Assembly: GCA_903632075.3 (NCBI GenBank)
Contig: CAHIKZ030005207.1
Location: 1,302,501-1,366,500, forward strand
Length of the DNA stretch: 64,000 nt
From: Acanthosepion pharaonis
Taxonomy: Eukaryota; Mollusca; Cephalopoda; Sepiida; Sepiidae
Direction of reading: 5' to 3'
The notes below the pieces were generated by a model. The model was not told the DNA's origin. It worked only from the letters and a program-made list of their open reading frames with translations, and did no database searches. A program made the position numbers and the translations under genes. Shown here piece after piece: positions 54,760 through 64,000 of this stretch (positions within the stretch are counted from its first letter, which is position 1; every line of letters starts with the position of its first letter).

Positions 54760-55965
54760 CAAACCGCACTCGGAATTGTCGACCGGTCTAATTCTCCTGC
54801 GCGCTCTACAGCAGAATCAGACCGGAATTAGGACTGGAACTGTGCAGATACGTCAAAGACATTGGAATAAAACGCGATATTTATGCTCATAATGTTATCA
54901 GAATGAGAAATACAGATACCGAAGGATGTGTACCCGTGTTTTATAGACAACGCTGTGGCGTTTGATAAAGTATGTAACGAACATCTGTTGGAACTGCTCA
55001 GCAGCCTTCACATATTTGGGAAAGATTTTAGAATAATCAAGAACTTAATATTTTTAGCAACCGCCTGCATACGAATAGAAAACGCGTTCAGCAGATATAC
55101 AAAAATAAAAAAGGGGTGTAAGACAAGGATGTATCAACCCACCGATCTTATTCAATCTATACAGCGAAACTATCCTGAGAGGACTAGAAGTCTTACCGGG
55201 TTTCCTTATGGGCAGCCACAACTTTTACAATGTAAGATATGCAAATGACACAGTGTTAATAGCAGACACGGAAAGAAAACTACAAAATCTCCTACAGAAA
55301 ATATTGAAGGAAAGCGGGAAGAAAGGATTAAAACATCAACAGCAAGAAAACAATGCATGGTTGTTAGCAAAAAGTTGATTCCAAAGTGCGATTAGCAAAT
55401 AGGAGATAGCAAAATCCAACAAGTATAGAAAGTGTTTTAACCAGGGCAGAAAGTGCGTCACTGAAATCTGAAGGCGCATTGGGATAGCCGAAGATGCTTT
55501 CCAAAAGCTAAGCAGAGTATTAAGAAATAGAAAACTAAACTGTTACATGATAGGTTACCTCCTATATGAGAATCTCATTAAAAATGGAAAATGACTTGAA
55601 GCAACAGAAATATTATTGTCCAGAAGCGTGCTGAGGATGATGTTAGCAACGACGAAGCTTTAAAGAAAATGGAAGCAAGAAGGATATTTATAGTTAACAT
55701 AAGGTAGAAACAGTTGAAATTTCTAGCGCACATAACGAGGAAAGAGGACATGGAAAATCTGATACTCACAGGACAGATTGAGGGCAAGAGTGACAGAGAA
55801 AAACAACGCAGGACAAACATAACGAGATTGAGTAAATGGATCGCGGAATCGGGTTTCGGAAAAATAGCAAAAAGACAAAATTTTTTAAGAGCTATACAGA
55901 ATAAGAAGTTGTGGAGAAGTTTGATCGCCTACGTCCCGAGGAGACACGTCACATAAAGAAATGGT
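54760..55965 (+). pseudogene. LINE family A, longest copy (reverse transcriptase to 3' end)
   Basis: Frames in order give CFIDNAVAFDKV (RT motif A, from about 54934), FGKDFRIIKNL, ACIRIENAFSRYTKIKKG, then a shifted QGC-type box, and YANDTVLIADTERKLQNLL near 55235-55290 (YADD changed to YAND, losing a catalytic aspartate). The C-terminal part RIGIAEDAFQKLS, then QLKFLAHITRKEDMENLIL and RLSKWIAESGFGKIAKRQNF reaches the shared 3' end at about 55960. Multiple shifts. The N-terminal endonuclease is missing. Clade is not assigned. Confidence 0.85.
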
Positions 55966-56380
55966 GACCGACCAGACAAACGAACGTAATTTTTAGGTAC
56001 GTTCAGTATTTTCACTAATCTTAGTACGTCGCAAGAGCAACTGTAGCGGGAAACACTGTAAGGAGGGAACCCTCACTATCACAACAGACCCTAGGGAATA
56101 TCACTCTGCGTCAGGCTGCCCATGAAGAGCTTGTTTTTGGCAAGAGTAAGACAGTGAGAATATATCTTGCTACACTATCAGGACGATAAGTCTTCATTAT
56201 CGGTATACCTGACCTCAGAATAAGACAAACATAGAGGGCGACCTTTACTTATATATATACACTTTCAATGATGATAAAATCAGTACTTATTAAAAATGAA
56301 TTTCTATTTTCAAGATTTAATAGAATTAATAGGCAAGATTTTTCCTTTCAACTCCTGTTTTTAAATTAATTACTATTTTT
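55966..56380. other. no gene seen
   Basis: No recognised feature. Confidence 0.4.
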
Positions 56381-56384
56381 GTCC

Positions 56385-57245
56385 AGGCACAGATGATATT
56401 GCGAAGCAATGGCAGTTTAAACATCAAGGATCATTGCGCGTTTTCGTTGCCATCATTTCGTCGGGTTTTGTGCTGTAAACTTTATCTTTAAAAACTTCCC
56501 ATGAAAGAAATCTTGTAATTTAAGATCTGGTGAGCACCGATGGTATTCTACTGAACTTTTTCATCCACCCTCGCCGTTTGGCAAAAATCTCATCAAGATA
56601 GGAAAATGGTGGTGTGTGGTGGTGCTCCATCTTGCTGGAAATCAGTCATTGTCTTCAAAGAAAGTAAATGGGACCAGTCACAGTAGCGTAAAAAAGGGTC
56701 CAGTTAATCCTTTTATTGACAATCTGCCCCACACAAATGTTTGTTTAGATTCTCAGGTTCATAGTACGTGCAATTGTAGCCGTTAATTACGCCATCACTC
56801 AACAAAATCACCCATCACGAAACTTTTCGATCCGTATCATTTTCATTGAGAGAATGGACGATTCTTGGAATGTAAAGTTTCCAGGGACAGATTTAAAATG
56901 CGATGGACGCTTAATTTTGAAAAACCTATCTCACGACTTACTCACCGCACAGCTTTTCTTAAACACTAGTGGTAAGCTTCTCGTATTATTTTTCTTACTT
57001 TGGTAGAAACTTCGATATCCGCGGACATTTCTTAAAGAAATTCTGAACAGTCCGGTCTGTCTTCGTCTTCACTCTGATGGCAAGAAAGGTAAATGGCGTA
57101 GGTGTATCTGTTTGAAACTCTCACCTGAATTTCCCTTGCACTTAAATTGCGTTACCAAACATCCAATAGTACTTAAGGATAAATTTCATTTGTCCAAAGT
57201 CATCATTTCTAATTAGTTAACACAATTTTCATTTTTCTTTCTTCC
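56385..57245 (-). pseudogene. DDE transposase remnant (mariner/IS630-like DNA transposon)
   Basis: The minus strand reads IVNKRINWTLF near 56700-56735, MTDFQQDGAPPHTTIF from 56648 (the second catalytic aspartate in QQDGAPPH), and after a frameshift CSPDLKLQDFFHGKFLK near 56500-56550 (third acidic position in QDFF, usually CDFFLW). FTAQNPTK follows, like the usual VY..KP. The N-terminal half is not recognisable. Shifts and stops make it dead. It differs from the two mariner remnants at 19955 and 25170. Confidence 0.75.
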
Positions 57246-57246
57246 G

Positions 57247-57270
57247 TTTTTTTTTTTTTTTTTTTTTTAT
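57247..57270. repeat. poly(T)
   Basis: T run next to the transposase remnant, about at its outer edge. Confidence 0.9.
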
Positions 57271-57970
57271 CAGGTGTGTACATTTTTCGACACTCTGTAT
57301 GTGCATATATAATGCTTATTTCTACGTGTGAGACACGCATTGTTTAAAATATGAACGATTGAAAAGAAGTATCCGGACGCGCAATGATAGGAAATAGGAA
57401 ATTATGAAGGAAGAAATGTCACACTCTCTCTGCTCTGTCAATGTCTGTTTCTGTGTTTTTTGCATTTATCATGGTCATCCTGTTAGGTCATGTGACCCCT
57501 TGGCTTGACCGCCGACCGGCTTATTCCCTCTTGACAAATTCCTCATGCAGAAGTAATTGTCCATATAAATAGCTTTTTTTTTCTCTTCATGATTCAATCA
57601 TTTTCGTTCTCTCTTCTCGTCATTTCGCCAACTAATTCCACTTCCACCAAATCGTCAACCAGAGACAGAGACGGACTCCGGCATATCCTGTTTGCATTTC
57701 ACCAAACAACCAACCAGAGATATTCTTTCTGTTAGTATCCGACCTTATCTCGTAGCATTGATCAAACACGTCGGTGACGATTAGGAATAGCGACACAGAT
57801 TGTCAAAATCTGTTTGAAATATGATAATTTTGGGATGTTGCACTAACAGCTCGTACTGTAATGTACAGAAACAAAAAAAAATACACTACATTTTTTCTTA
57901 ACATTTACAGATTGACCCTATTATAGACAAGCTATTGCGAATTATCATCACTAGGTACCCCACATCTGTT
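57271..57970. other. no gene seen
   Basis: No recognised feature. Confidence 0.4.
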
Positions 57971-58105
57971 GCCTTGTGACAAAACTAAGTCCAAAAACAA
58001 TTGATGCGCTTTCATTTACTCACGGCATATTTCAAATCGGTTTTTGCTCGCCATTAATGGCTGACTATAATCATTTAAAACGTTTACATTATTATGTCAC
58101 AAGGC
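57971..58105. mobile_element. possible MITE, 11-bp terminal inverted repeats
   Basis: GCCTTGTGACA at 57971-57981 and its exact complement at 58095-58105 bound a 135-bp A+T-rich block. No clear target duplication is visible, so it may be chance or an old insertion. Confidence 0.35.
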
Positions 58106-58309
58106 GCAAACATTGGAAATTCATTGAATATGGAACAGACTAAGTAATGTGGCTGTGTATGGGCAACCTTCTAATCATTATTTCATGTCACGATGTAGAA
58201 ATTAATATTTTGGTTTCTTTAAAAAGTCTACTTCAGTTCTATACTTCTGACCTCTCCGCTTGAACTCTAAAATTTTATTAACTAATTACTTTTTGTTCTC
58301 AGTAAGAGT

Positions 58310-58480
58310 AGATTGGTTCACTTATCGCCCGGTTCACACCCCTCCTCGGTCATTTAAACAAGAGTAGAGGTTTATCCCTTGTTTCTGGTTCTTTCTAAAG
58401 TCTTGTCAGTCTCTCACTCCCAGTAACCCTTTGCGTCTTTAGTGGCATTATCACCTTACTTGGGGTGAATTGATTAAAAA
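58310..58480 (-). repeat. dispersed repeat S6, copy 2
   Basis: The reverse complement matches 14701-14870: ACCCCAAGTAAGGTGATAAT, CACTAAAGACGCAA, GACTTTAGAAAGAACC, GGAGGGGTGTGAACC. Confidence 0.65.
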
Positions 58481-58583
58481 ATAATTACTAAGTTATGTAG
58501 GATATAAAGCAACGGATCTGTGATACTCACTGGAGAAGCGAAATAGTCGTTAAGACGTATGTTTTTACTCGTGTCCGCGCGTA

Positions 58584-58592
58584 CACATACAT

Positions 58593-58674
<82 letters not shown>
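58584..58674. repeat. (ACAT)n(AC)n(AT)n compound microsatellite
   Basis: CATA tetranucleotides pass into AC and then about 50 bp of AT. Confidence 0.95.
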
Positions 58675-58678
<4 letters not shown>

Positions 58679-58854
58679 ATGTGATAAAAATTTAAATTTT
58701 TTTTTGAACAGCAATTTCTCTCTAATATATGCTTAATTATACATTTCTCTTAAAATGCCCACCGCATGAAAGACAAAGTTCCTGAATATCTAAGAAATGG
58801 AATAACTGTAATAGGGATGTTTCATCTGGATTTTGCTCCCATTTTAGTTGTTTC

Positions 58855-59335
58855 CCTTTCTCAACGCTGACGGTCATGGCTCTCCGCAACTTTTTATCCT
58901 TAATAGCTCGAAGAAAGATTTCTCTCTTTAGTATCCCTGCCAGATTCTGTTCTGCTTTCCATTTATGCAAGTTCGTTAGTTAAGTTCTTCAATGTTTTCC
59001 ACTGTTCATCTTGCATTTAACATGCCCTGTAAGTGTCAAATTATCTAAGAACTCTTTCTCATTATGGCTAGGAAATGCTAAGTATATTTACTTTTTTGTT
59101 CCCATTTTCCTTAAAACTTCCAAATTGTTCACATGCTTTATCCATATTATTCCCAGCATCCTTCGGTAGAATCACATTTCTTGTCTCTCAAATCTCCTCA
59201 TCATCTGTGAGGAAATTGTCCATTACTCACTGTCATGTTAGGAAGGTTAGTATTACGTAGCAGTTCAGTAATCTTTTCTTCATTTTTTAAAGAAATTTTC
59301 CCGTTTGTTAATTCTTTTTAACTTTCGCTATTCAA
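58855..59335 (-). pseudogene. LINE family A 3' fragment
   Basis: On the minus strand KMRERKSSLKK..RLL pieces near 59280 are followed by the repeated-Lys and KLHKWKAEQNLAGILKREIF with LRAIKDKKLRRAMTVS near 58860-58965. This is the family A terminal segment (KWMAEQGLG..LLRATKDRKLWRAMIA). Confidence 0.7.
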
Positions 59336-59667
59336 ACCAAAAGCTGTAGTTGTTTCAAACACCTCTATTCGACTGTGTGGCAGTCAACAAGATTTCGAAT
59401 CAACTTTCTAACACTACCTTGATGTCATTCAACTGCCGACTTTTTATACATCTCAGCCTCCAGACTATCAAAACTGGCAAGAGGCGATGTCACGGTAGCA
59501 CTGAGAGTCGATTTTATTCAACTAACAAATTCACACCATCGGTTGAAAGAGGCAAATCGATATGTAAAGACTCAAAAATTGTTTCGAGTCCTTCTTTTCA
59601 TTTTCATTTTACTTTTCTTTTGTTAAAATATGTATTTTATATACCGTCCAGATTGTTCTATTCCTAG

Positions 59668-59788
59668 CGCTCTCTCTCTCTGTCTCTGTCTCTCTCTCTG
59701 TCTCTGTCTCTCTCTCTGTCTCTGTCTCTCTCTCTGTCTCTGTCTCTCTCTCTGTCTCTGTCTCTCTCTCTGTCTCTCTCTCTCTCTG

Positions 59789-59844
<56 letters not shown>

Positions 59845-59897
59845 TCTGTCTCTCTCTCTCTCTCTGTCTGTCTCTCTCTCTCTGTCTGTCTCTCTCA
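59668..59897. repeat. (CTCTGT)-type pyrimidine array
   Basis: CTCTCTGTCTCTGT units pass into pure CT then CTGTCT. A smaller CT run is at 59973-59993. The Arg/Glu-rich minus-strand frames are artefacts. Confidence 0.95.
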
Positions 59898-59993
59898 CTC
59901 ATTCCTGATCTTTATTTCTATATTTGTGTCTCTTTCCCTCGCTTTCTTTGCGCAACTCTCTTTTGTCCCCACACTCTCTCTCTCTCTCTCTCG

Positions 59994-61489
59994 TTGTCTC
60001 CTCCTTTTTATATCTTCCATGATTTTGTTGTGGTTTTTCTGTGGAACTTTCCCCAATTCAACCGCCAGTTTGGAAAGGATCCGCACAGAGACTAGATTAC
60101 CAAAATCGCCAGTAGGACAAGATAGAAAACAAAGGATGCAATCTATTCATTCTTCGTTTTCTACTTCCAGACAAATTTGTTGAACGCCCATCGACACGAT
60201 ATGCTTCGTTTTATTTTTTACTTTTGATTCTTCATTGCTTCTCTTCACCTCTTCATATCAGTCATAGATAGGATCTACTTACCCTTTCATCTTTTTCTTT
60301 ACACTGCGTGAACCAGCGCACCGACTGACCTTCTTTTGTATCAATATTTAATCTTTAAGCGGTTAAATTACAAAATATTGACCCATATTTCATGATTTTT
60401 CTTTCCCATTTAAGTTAAAACGTCAATCAGATGAGGTCATTTTGCCCAAACAAACTACAAACAATTCACTTCATGGAAAATATAGACAGATTTTGAAATT
60501 TAACTAAAAACAAGTCATTGAGTACGCTCTTGAAATCTGTCTGTTATAAAGAGAACATTGTTTAAAATCGTGTTGCCTACTTTGTACATGATGCCGGAAA
60601 AGTCACGATTGTTTTTTTTTTAAATCTGCTCATATTGTTTTTTTTGTTAATTATTTTTATTCGTTAACTTTTCTCTACAAAAAATTATAACATAAGCATG
60701 AATTTTAATTACAGATTTTTTTCTTGTTAGCCGAAATGACGATGTTATGAGACCTTCCGTACGCTCATATGGAATAAAGCAAAGAAGCAGTTATGTTCAT
60801 TCATAATAAATGTTTTTGAAGTGTTCCAAGATCGTGAAATTTTTTTCTCTACGATTGGCAGAGCTTTAATGCGTACAGAAAAATTATGACTTCTGAAAGA
60901 GCACCTCGATCAGGTTCAGATTTCCAGACTGTTTCGAGTGGGCAAGGAAACTCATAATAGAAAAATGTGTCAGACTTAGCTGTCGTACTTCAGGTTGACA
61001 TCAGTAATAATTTTGGTGCCTGGAAACACCTACAACACTGTTTCCATTTAAATTAATGGTAGTTAATCACTTTACACCATTTTCGTTAACTGGGGAAAAA
61101 TCTTTACTAATATAGATATTTCGGAAAAGCAAAATTGTGTAACGTAAATTATCAAAAAGCAATGAATGCATCTCTGTACCTAAACAGAAAAGTATAAATA
61201 AAGTCTATTTTTTCACCCCTTTCCTAGATTTGATGGAGGGATTATGAAATTAATATCATAATTCAATGTGTACAAGATTTCTTTTTAAAGAAGCTGATTC
61301 CAATAAGCAAATTGCAGTAAGAAATTCCATGAAGAAAGGACGATGAGCTAATTTGGGGCCATGAGACAATGTAACTTGTTAATCTTAAAGATACATATTG
61401 CTGTACTAGGATATTTTGATCACAGAATCATATTTAAAGTATCTCTACATTCCGTACAAAGAACATCATGATCACGAAACATGTAACGC
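59994..61489. other. no gene seen
   Basis: A+T-rich, with short frames and T runs near 60610 and 60640. No recognised element. Confidence 0.5.
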
Positions 61490-61795
61490 TATTAGGGTCG
61501 TAATGGCACCATGCATACTGCCGCCACAGTAACACTGGTGTTTCCTGAGCAAGAAAACCTGACAGTGCCCAACACTCCATGCTGGTTTCAAATTCAGTTG
61601 TTCTTCTTCCGAAGGCTATGGGACCCAATCTGTCCTGCTATTTACCCATAACTGGTGGTGAGAAGAGGTTGATTCATCCCTTTTCCATAAGTGAATGTAA
61701 TAAAATCGACTGGAAATCGAACTTATCTTTCCGATTCCTCAGCCCGAGCCATTAGCCATTACTCTACCACACCAAGAACATAGTTTCCCTTAAAA
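61490..61795 (-). mobile_element. tRNA-SINE with S1 head and S2 tail
   Basis: The minus strand begins GGTAGAGTAATGGCTAATGG, with B box AGTTCGATTTCC (near 61715) and an S1 body through ACCACCAGTTATGGGTAAAT. It then carries the S2 tail (GTCAGGTTTTCTTGC, GTGTTACTGTGGCGGCAGTA) also found at 48115. It is a sister family sharing the S1 head but a different 3' tail. Confidence 0.75.
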
Positions 61796-62234
61796 TGAAT
61801 TTTAGGGAAACCTTTGACTTTAATCTGTTAATATCTGATAGGGATTATCTTTCTAACTTTAGTTAAAATATATTTTTAAAACGACCGCTTCATTCGAAAA
61901 TTTAAATAAAATCATGTTTTTTTTTTTACTTACCAGTGTTCTGAAATATGTTTTTAAATTTTCAGTGAAATCAATTTCACTCAAGCTCTGTGATTTCTCT
62001 ACGTAAAGAGATATTCGTCGGTGGTCGTATAGAATGAATATTTGTCAGTAAGCAGGTTATCTGAATTCAGTCAAGTGGCGAGTGGACCATGTGTATCCCT
62101 GAATAAAAGAAACCGCTAAAGAACGTATATTAATGGCCAAATCGTACAACTACATCATTGGTAACAGGACAACAGACTGAATTTTATTATATAGAGAGTA
62201 GTTGAGTGATAAAATGGAAAAGAAAGCCTATGTT
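61796..62234. other. no gene seen
   Basis: Ordinary A+T-rich sequence, with a T run near 61918. Confidence 0.4.
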
Positions 62235-62268
62235 ATGCGTTTCGTCCTTCAAAGACGTACTTCAGAGT
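62235..62268 (-). ncRNA. hammerhead-like motif, PLE-end type
   Basis: Minus strand: CTGAAGTA (from 62265), CGTC stem, TTTGAAG loop, GACG, then GAAACGC. The stem pairs perfectly. The A9 position is replaced by T unless the extra base is a bulge. No coding PLE is adjacent. Confidence 0.35.
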
Positions 62269-62439
62269 AAAAATGTTTTCAGCAATGGAATATGATATAT
62301 ATGATAGAGAATTCATAAAAAACAAATGCTGGTTGTAATTTAACATGAAGAAACGCTTGACATTGTTGCATTGTTAACCACAGTTAAGTAGGAAGTTCAT
62401 GTTGTAATGGTCTGATCGAGTGACAGAACTAATGTCAAC

Positions 62440-63095
62440 TCGATTTAAAAACCCTAACCCTTAGTTCGGAGTTAAAATTAGTTCCGCACCCCGTCTGATC
62501 TGGTGGAAGTAAAGAGTGGAGGCCATCTGAATGTTTGCCCTGGAAATAGAAATAAAGTCACGATAGGCTTGCAACGTTGCCTCTGTGTCGAAAATTCCGT
62601 TAATTTTCGACTGAGACGGATCTTGCTTTATCTTCAAAAACAGAAGAGACGCATAGAATATTCGGGTAACAATAGCAAAGTTGCGAAAAAGATGCTCTTT
62701 GCAATGAAGCAGAACAGTTGAAGGTTAACAACAGTGGCCGCTTCGTCCATTAACAAGGTCCCTTTTAAGCACAATCATATTTTAAACAATTGGGAGAAAG
62801 CAAGAATTTAAATCTCCTGAGCAACCAATCGCGGTGCTTCACCCCTATGGGGAGAATCCATCGCTGGTAACTTATTTTTCATGGCATCTGCGGAGAAAGG
62901 CTGTAGAGTTGAAAATAAGCTATCGCCTACAAGGCTGAATAAACGATTTTGGACCTTATCGAGTCTGAAAAGTGAGGATCAGGCATCTTCAGCCCAGATA
63001 CGGCAACGATACTCCAGTTTTGGTCTGAGTCTTATAAAATTTGATAAAAGGTATCAGCTACTTCATGGGGCAGTAGGATGAGTCTATCATTTTTC
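62440..63095 (-). pseudogene. LINE C-terminal fragment, Jockey/CR1-like (family D)
   Basis: The minus strand reads LRPKLEYRCRIWAEDA and SSLFRLDKVQNRLFSLVGD then LFSTLQPFSADAM, matching the YKTQIRPxLEYC..IW..A then LDRVQ.RA..LIGD..L...L.PLxHRR segment of Jockey/CR1-type polymerases. One stop interrupts it near 62985. A Val-Asn-rich tail continues to about 62450. No RT palm upstream. Confidence 0.75.
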
Positions 63096-63660
63096 CAGCA
63101 TGTTGTTGCGAGGGATCACAATGAACTTTGAAATATGTATATGTTGTGGATTTTCTCGTCCAAGGTATCAACTAAAATGATCTCTATGGAATTAAGCCCC
63201 CACACCTCTTTCTGGAAGCAAGTGATAAAAGAAAATTCCCCGAATAAATTATTTTTCTCTTATCAGCCCCGTATAATTGGCAATTAGCTGTGGGAAAGAT
63301 AGAGTCCCTAAACAGAAGGTAAGTGGCTAGCCGGCTCACTGCAGGCAGACAACCCTCTCTCTTGCTGACTATATTTGGACACACTAAGTTGACTCGATTT
63401 CAGAACCAGTGTACCACGTTATTGATTCCAAATATATGTCCTTTCTATTCTTTTGCTTTTGTCAAAGTAAAAAAAAAAAAAAAACTTCTGCATACACAGA
63501 GGCTCACTACTCTTGAGAAGCAGAAGGAAAGTTACGACGAAGGTTGCTGCGTGTCTACTTGACGTTACTCTAAGAAAATGTCCTCTTGAAAGGAGGACTG
63601 ATTCTGTGAGCGCATTGCTCAGCAAATAGATCTCGAAGTCCAATACACCAGCGTTGAGTT
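63096..63660. other. no gene seen; A18 run
   Basis: May include more of the family D LINE on the minus strand, but I cannot align it. An A run lies at about 63468-63484. Confidence 0.4.
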
Positions 63661-64000
63661 TTTTGTTGTGTTTTTTTTTTGTTTGTGTTTTTTTTGTTTG
63701 TGTTTTTTTTTTGTTTGTGTTTTTTTTTGTTTGTTTTTTTTTTTGTTTGTGTTTTTTTGTTTGTGTTTTTTTTTTTGTTTTTTTTTTTGTTTGTGTTTTT
63801 TTTTGTTTGTGTTTTTTTTTGTTTGTTTTTTTTTTTTTTGTGTTTTTTTTTTGTTTGTGTTTTTTTTGTTTGTGTTTTTTTTGTTTGTGTTTTTTTTTTT
63901 TTTGTTTTTTTTTTTGTGTTTTTTTTTTTTTGTGTTTTTTTGTTTGTGTTTTTTTTTGTTTGTGTTTTTTTTGTTTGTGTTTTTTTTTTTGTTTTGTGTG
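63661..64000. repeat. T-rich minisatellite, GTTTGTG units, cut by window end
   Basis: GTTTGTG separated by T8-T12 repeats to the last base. It is like the array at 39601 in type but with a different spacer word. Confidence 0.95.

Noticed and set aside
59609..59908. Arg/Glu-rich frames near 59.6-59.9 kb
   Set aside because: They are read-through of the CTCTGT array.

Overview
This is eukaryotic, A+T-rich, repeat-dense intergenic (or intronic) DNA. There is no gene dense in coding sequence, no operon, no bacterial signal and no complete protein-coding gene. The repeat mix suggests an invertebrate with a large transposon-rich genome. It includes many (TA)n, (AC)n and (GA)n microsatellites, tRNA-headed SINEs with a TCTGCCTCGTCAGT-type tail, 5'-truncated LINEs, Penelope-like elements, mariner remnants and a Helitron-like element. 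My impression is a coleoid cephalopod such as an octopus. That is inference from the look of the repeat families, not a database result.

Layout: 0-6 kb holds microsatellites, two inverted-repeat elements and an 870-bp polypyrimidine array. 6.6-6.9 kb is a CpG-rich, promoter-like island. 10-16.3 kb holds LINE remnants, a striking 145-bp palindrome and a three-layer nest (LINE, then SINE, then a 216-bp insert). 16.3-25.5 kb holds a 30-bp minisatellite, SINEs, two mariner remnants and a 5S rRNA pseudogene abutting a SINE. 25.7-26.5 kb is a clean solo LTR inside another repeat. 28.5-29.1 kb is a minisatellite. 31.4-31.8 kb is the best candidate for host-gene sequence: paired RFX X-box matches, ETS, CCAAT and YY1-like motifs, and a possible first coding exon on the + strand. 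34.6-40 kb holds SINE copies (one an inverted pair) and two more minisatellites. 43.6-46.3 kb holds two decayed Penelope-like elements (PLEs). 47-63 kb holds more LINE, SINE and DNA-transposon debris, a Helitron-like element and a perfect 30-bp-arm hairpin. The window ends in a T-rich minisatellite.

The most interesting theme is a recurrent short signature: a CTGANGA box, a short stem-loop, then GAAA(C). It matches the conserved core of hammerhead ribozymes, which are known from Penelope-like elements. It occurs in six sequence contexts (about 1.38, 5.65/5.84, 11.33/11.37, 35.06/37.84, 46.25 and 62.24 kb). One is just downstream of a PLE endonuclease-like region, four of the loci lie in inverted-repeat pairs, and one sits in the tail of a tRNA-headed SINE. 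Conservation of the motif across otherwise unrelated sequences is directly visible. Ribozyme activity and PLE-driven SINE mobility are inference.

Nearly all long open frames here are simple repeats read without stops or decayed transposon fragments. Nothing supports genes acting together in a pathway.
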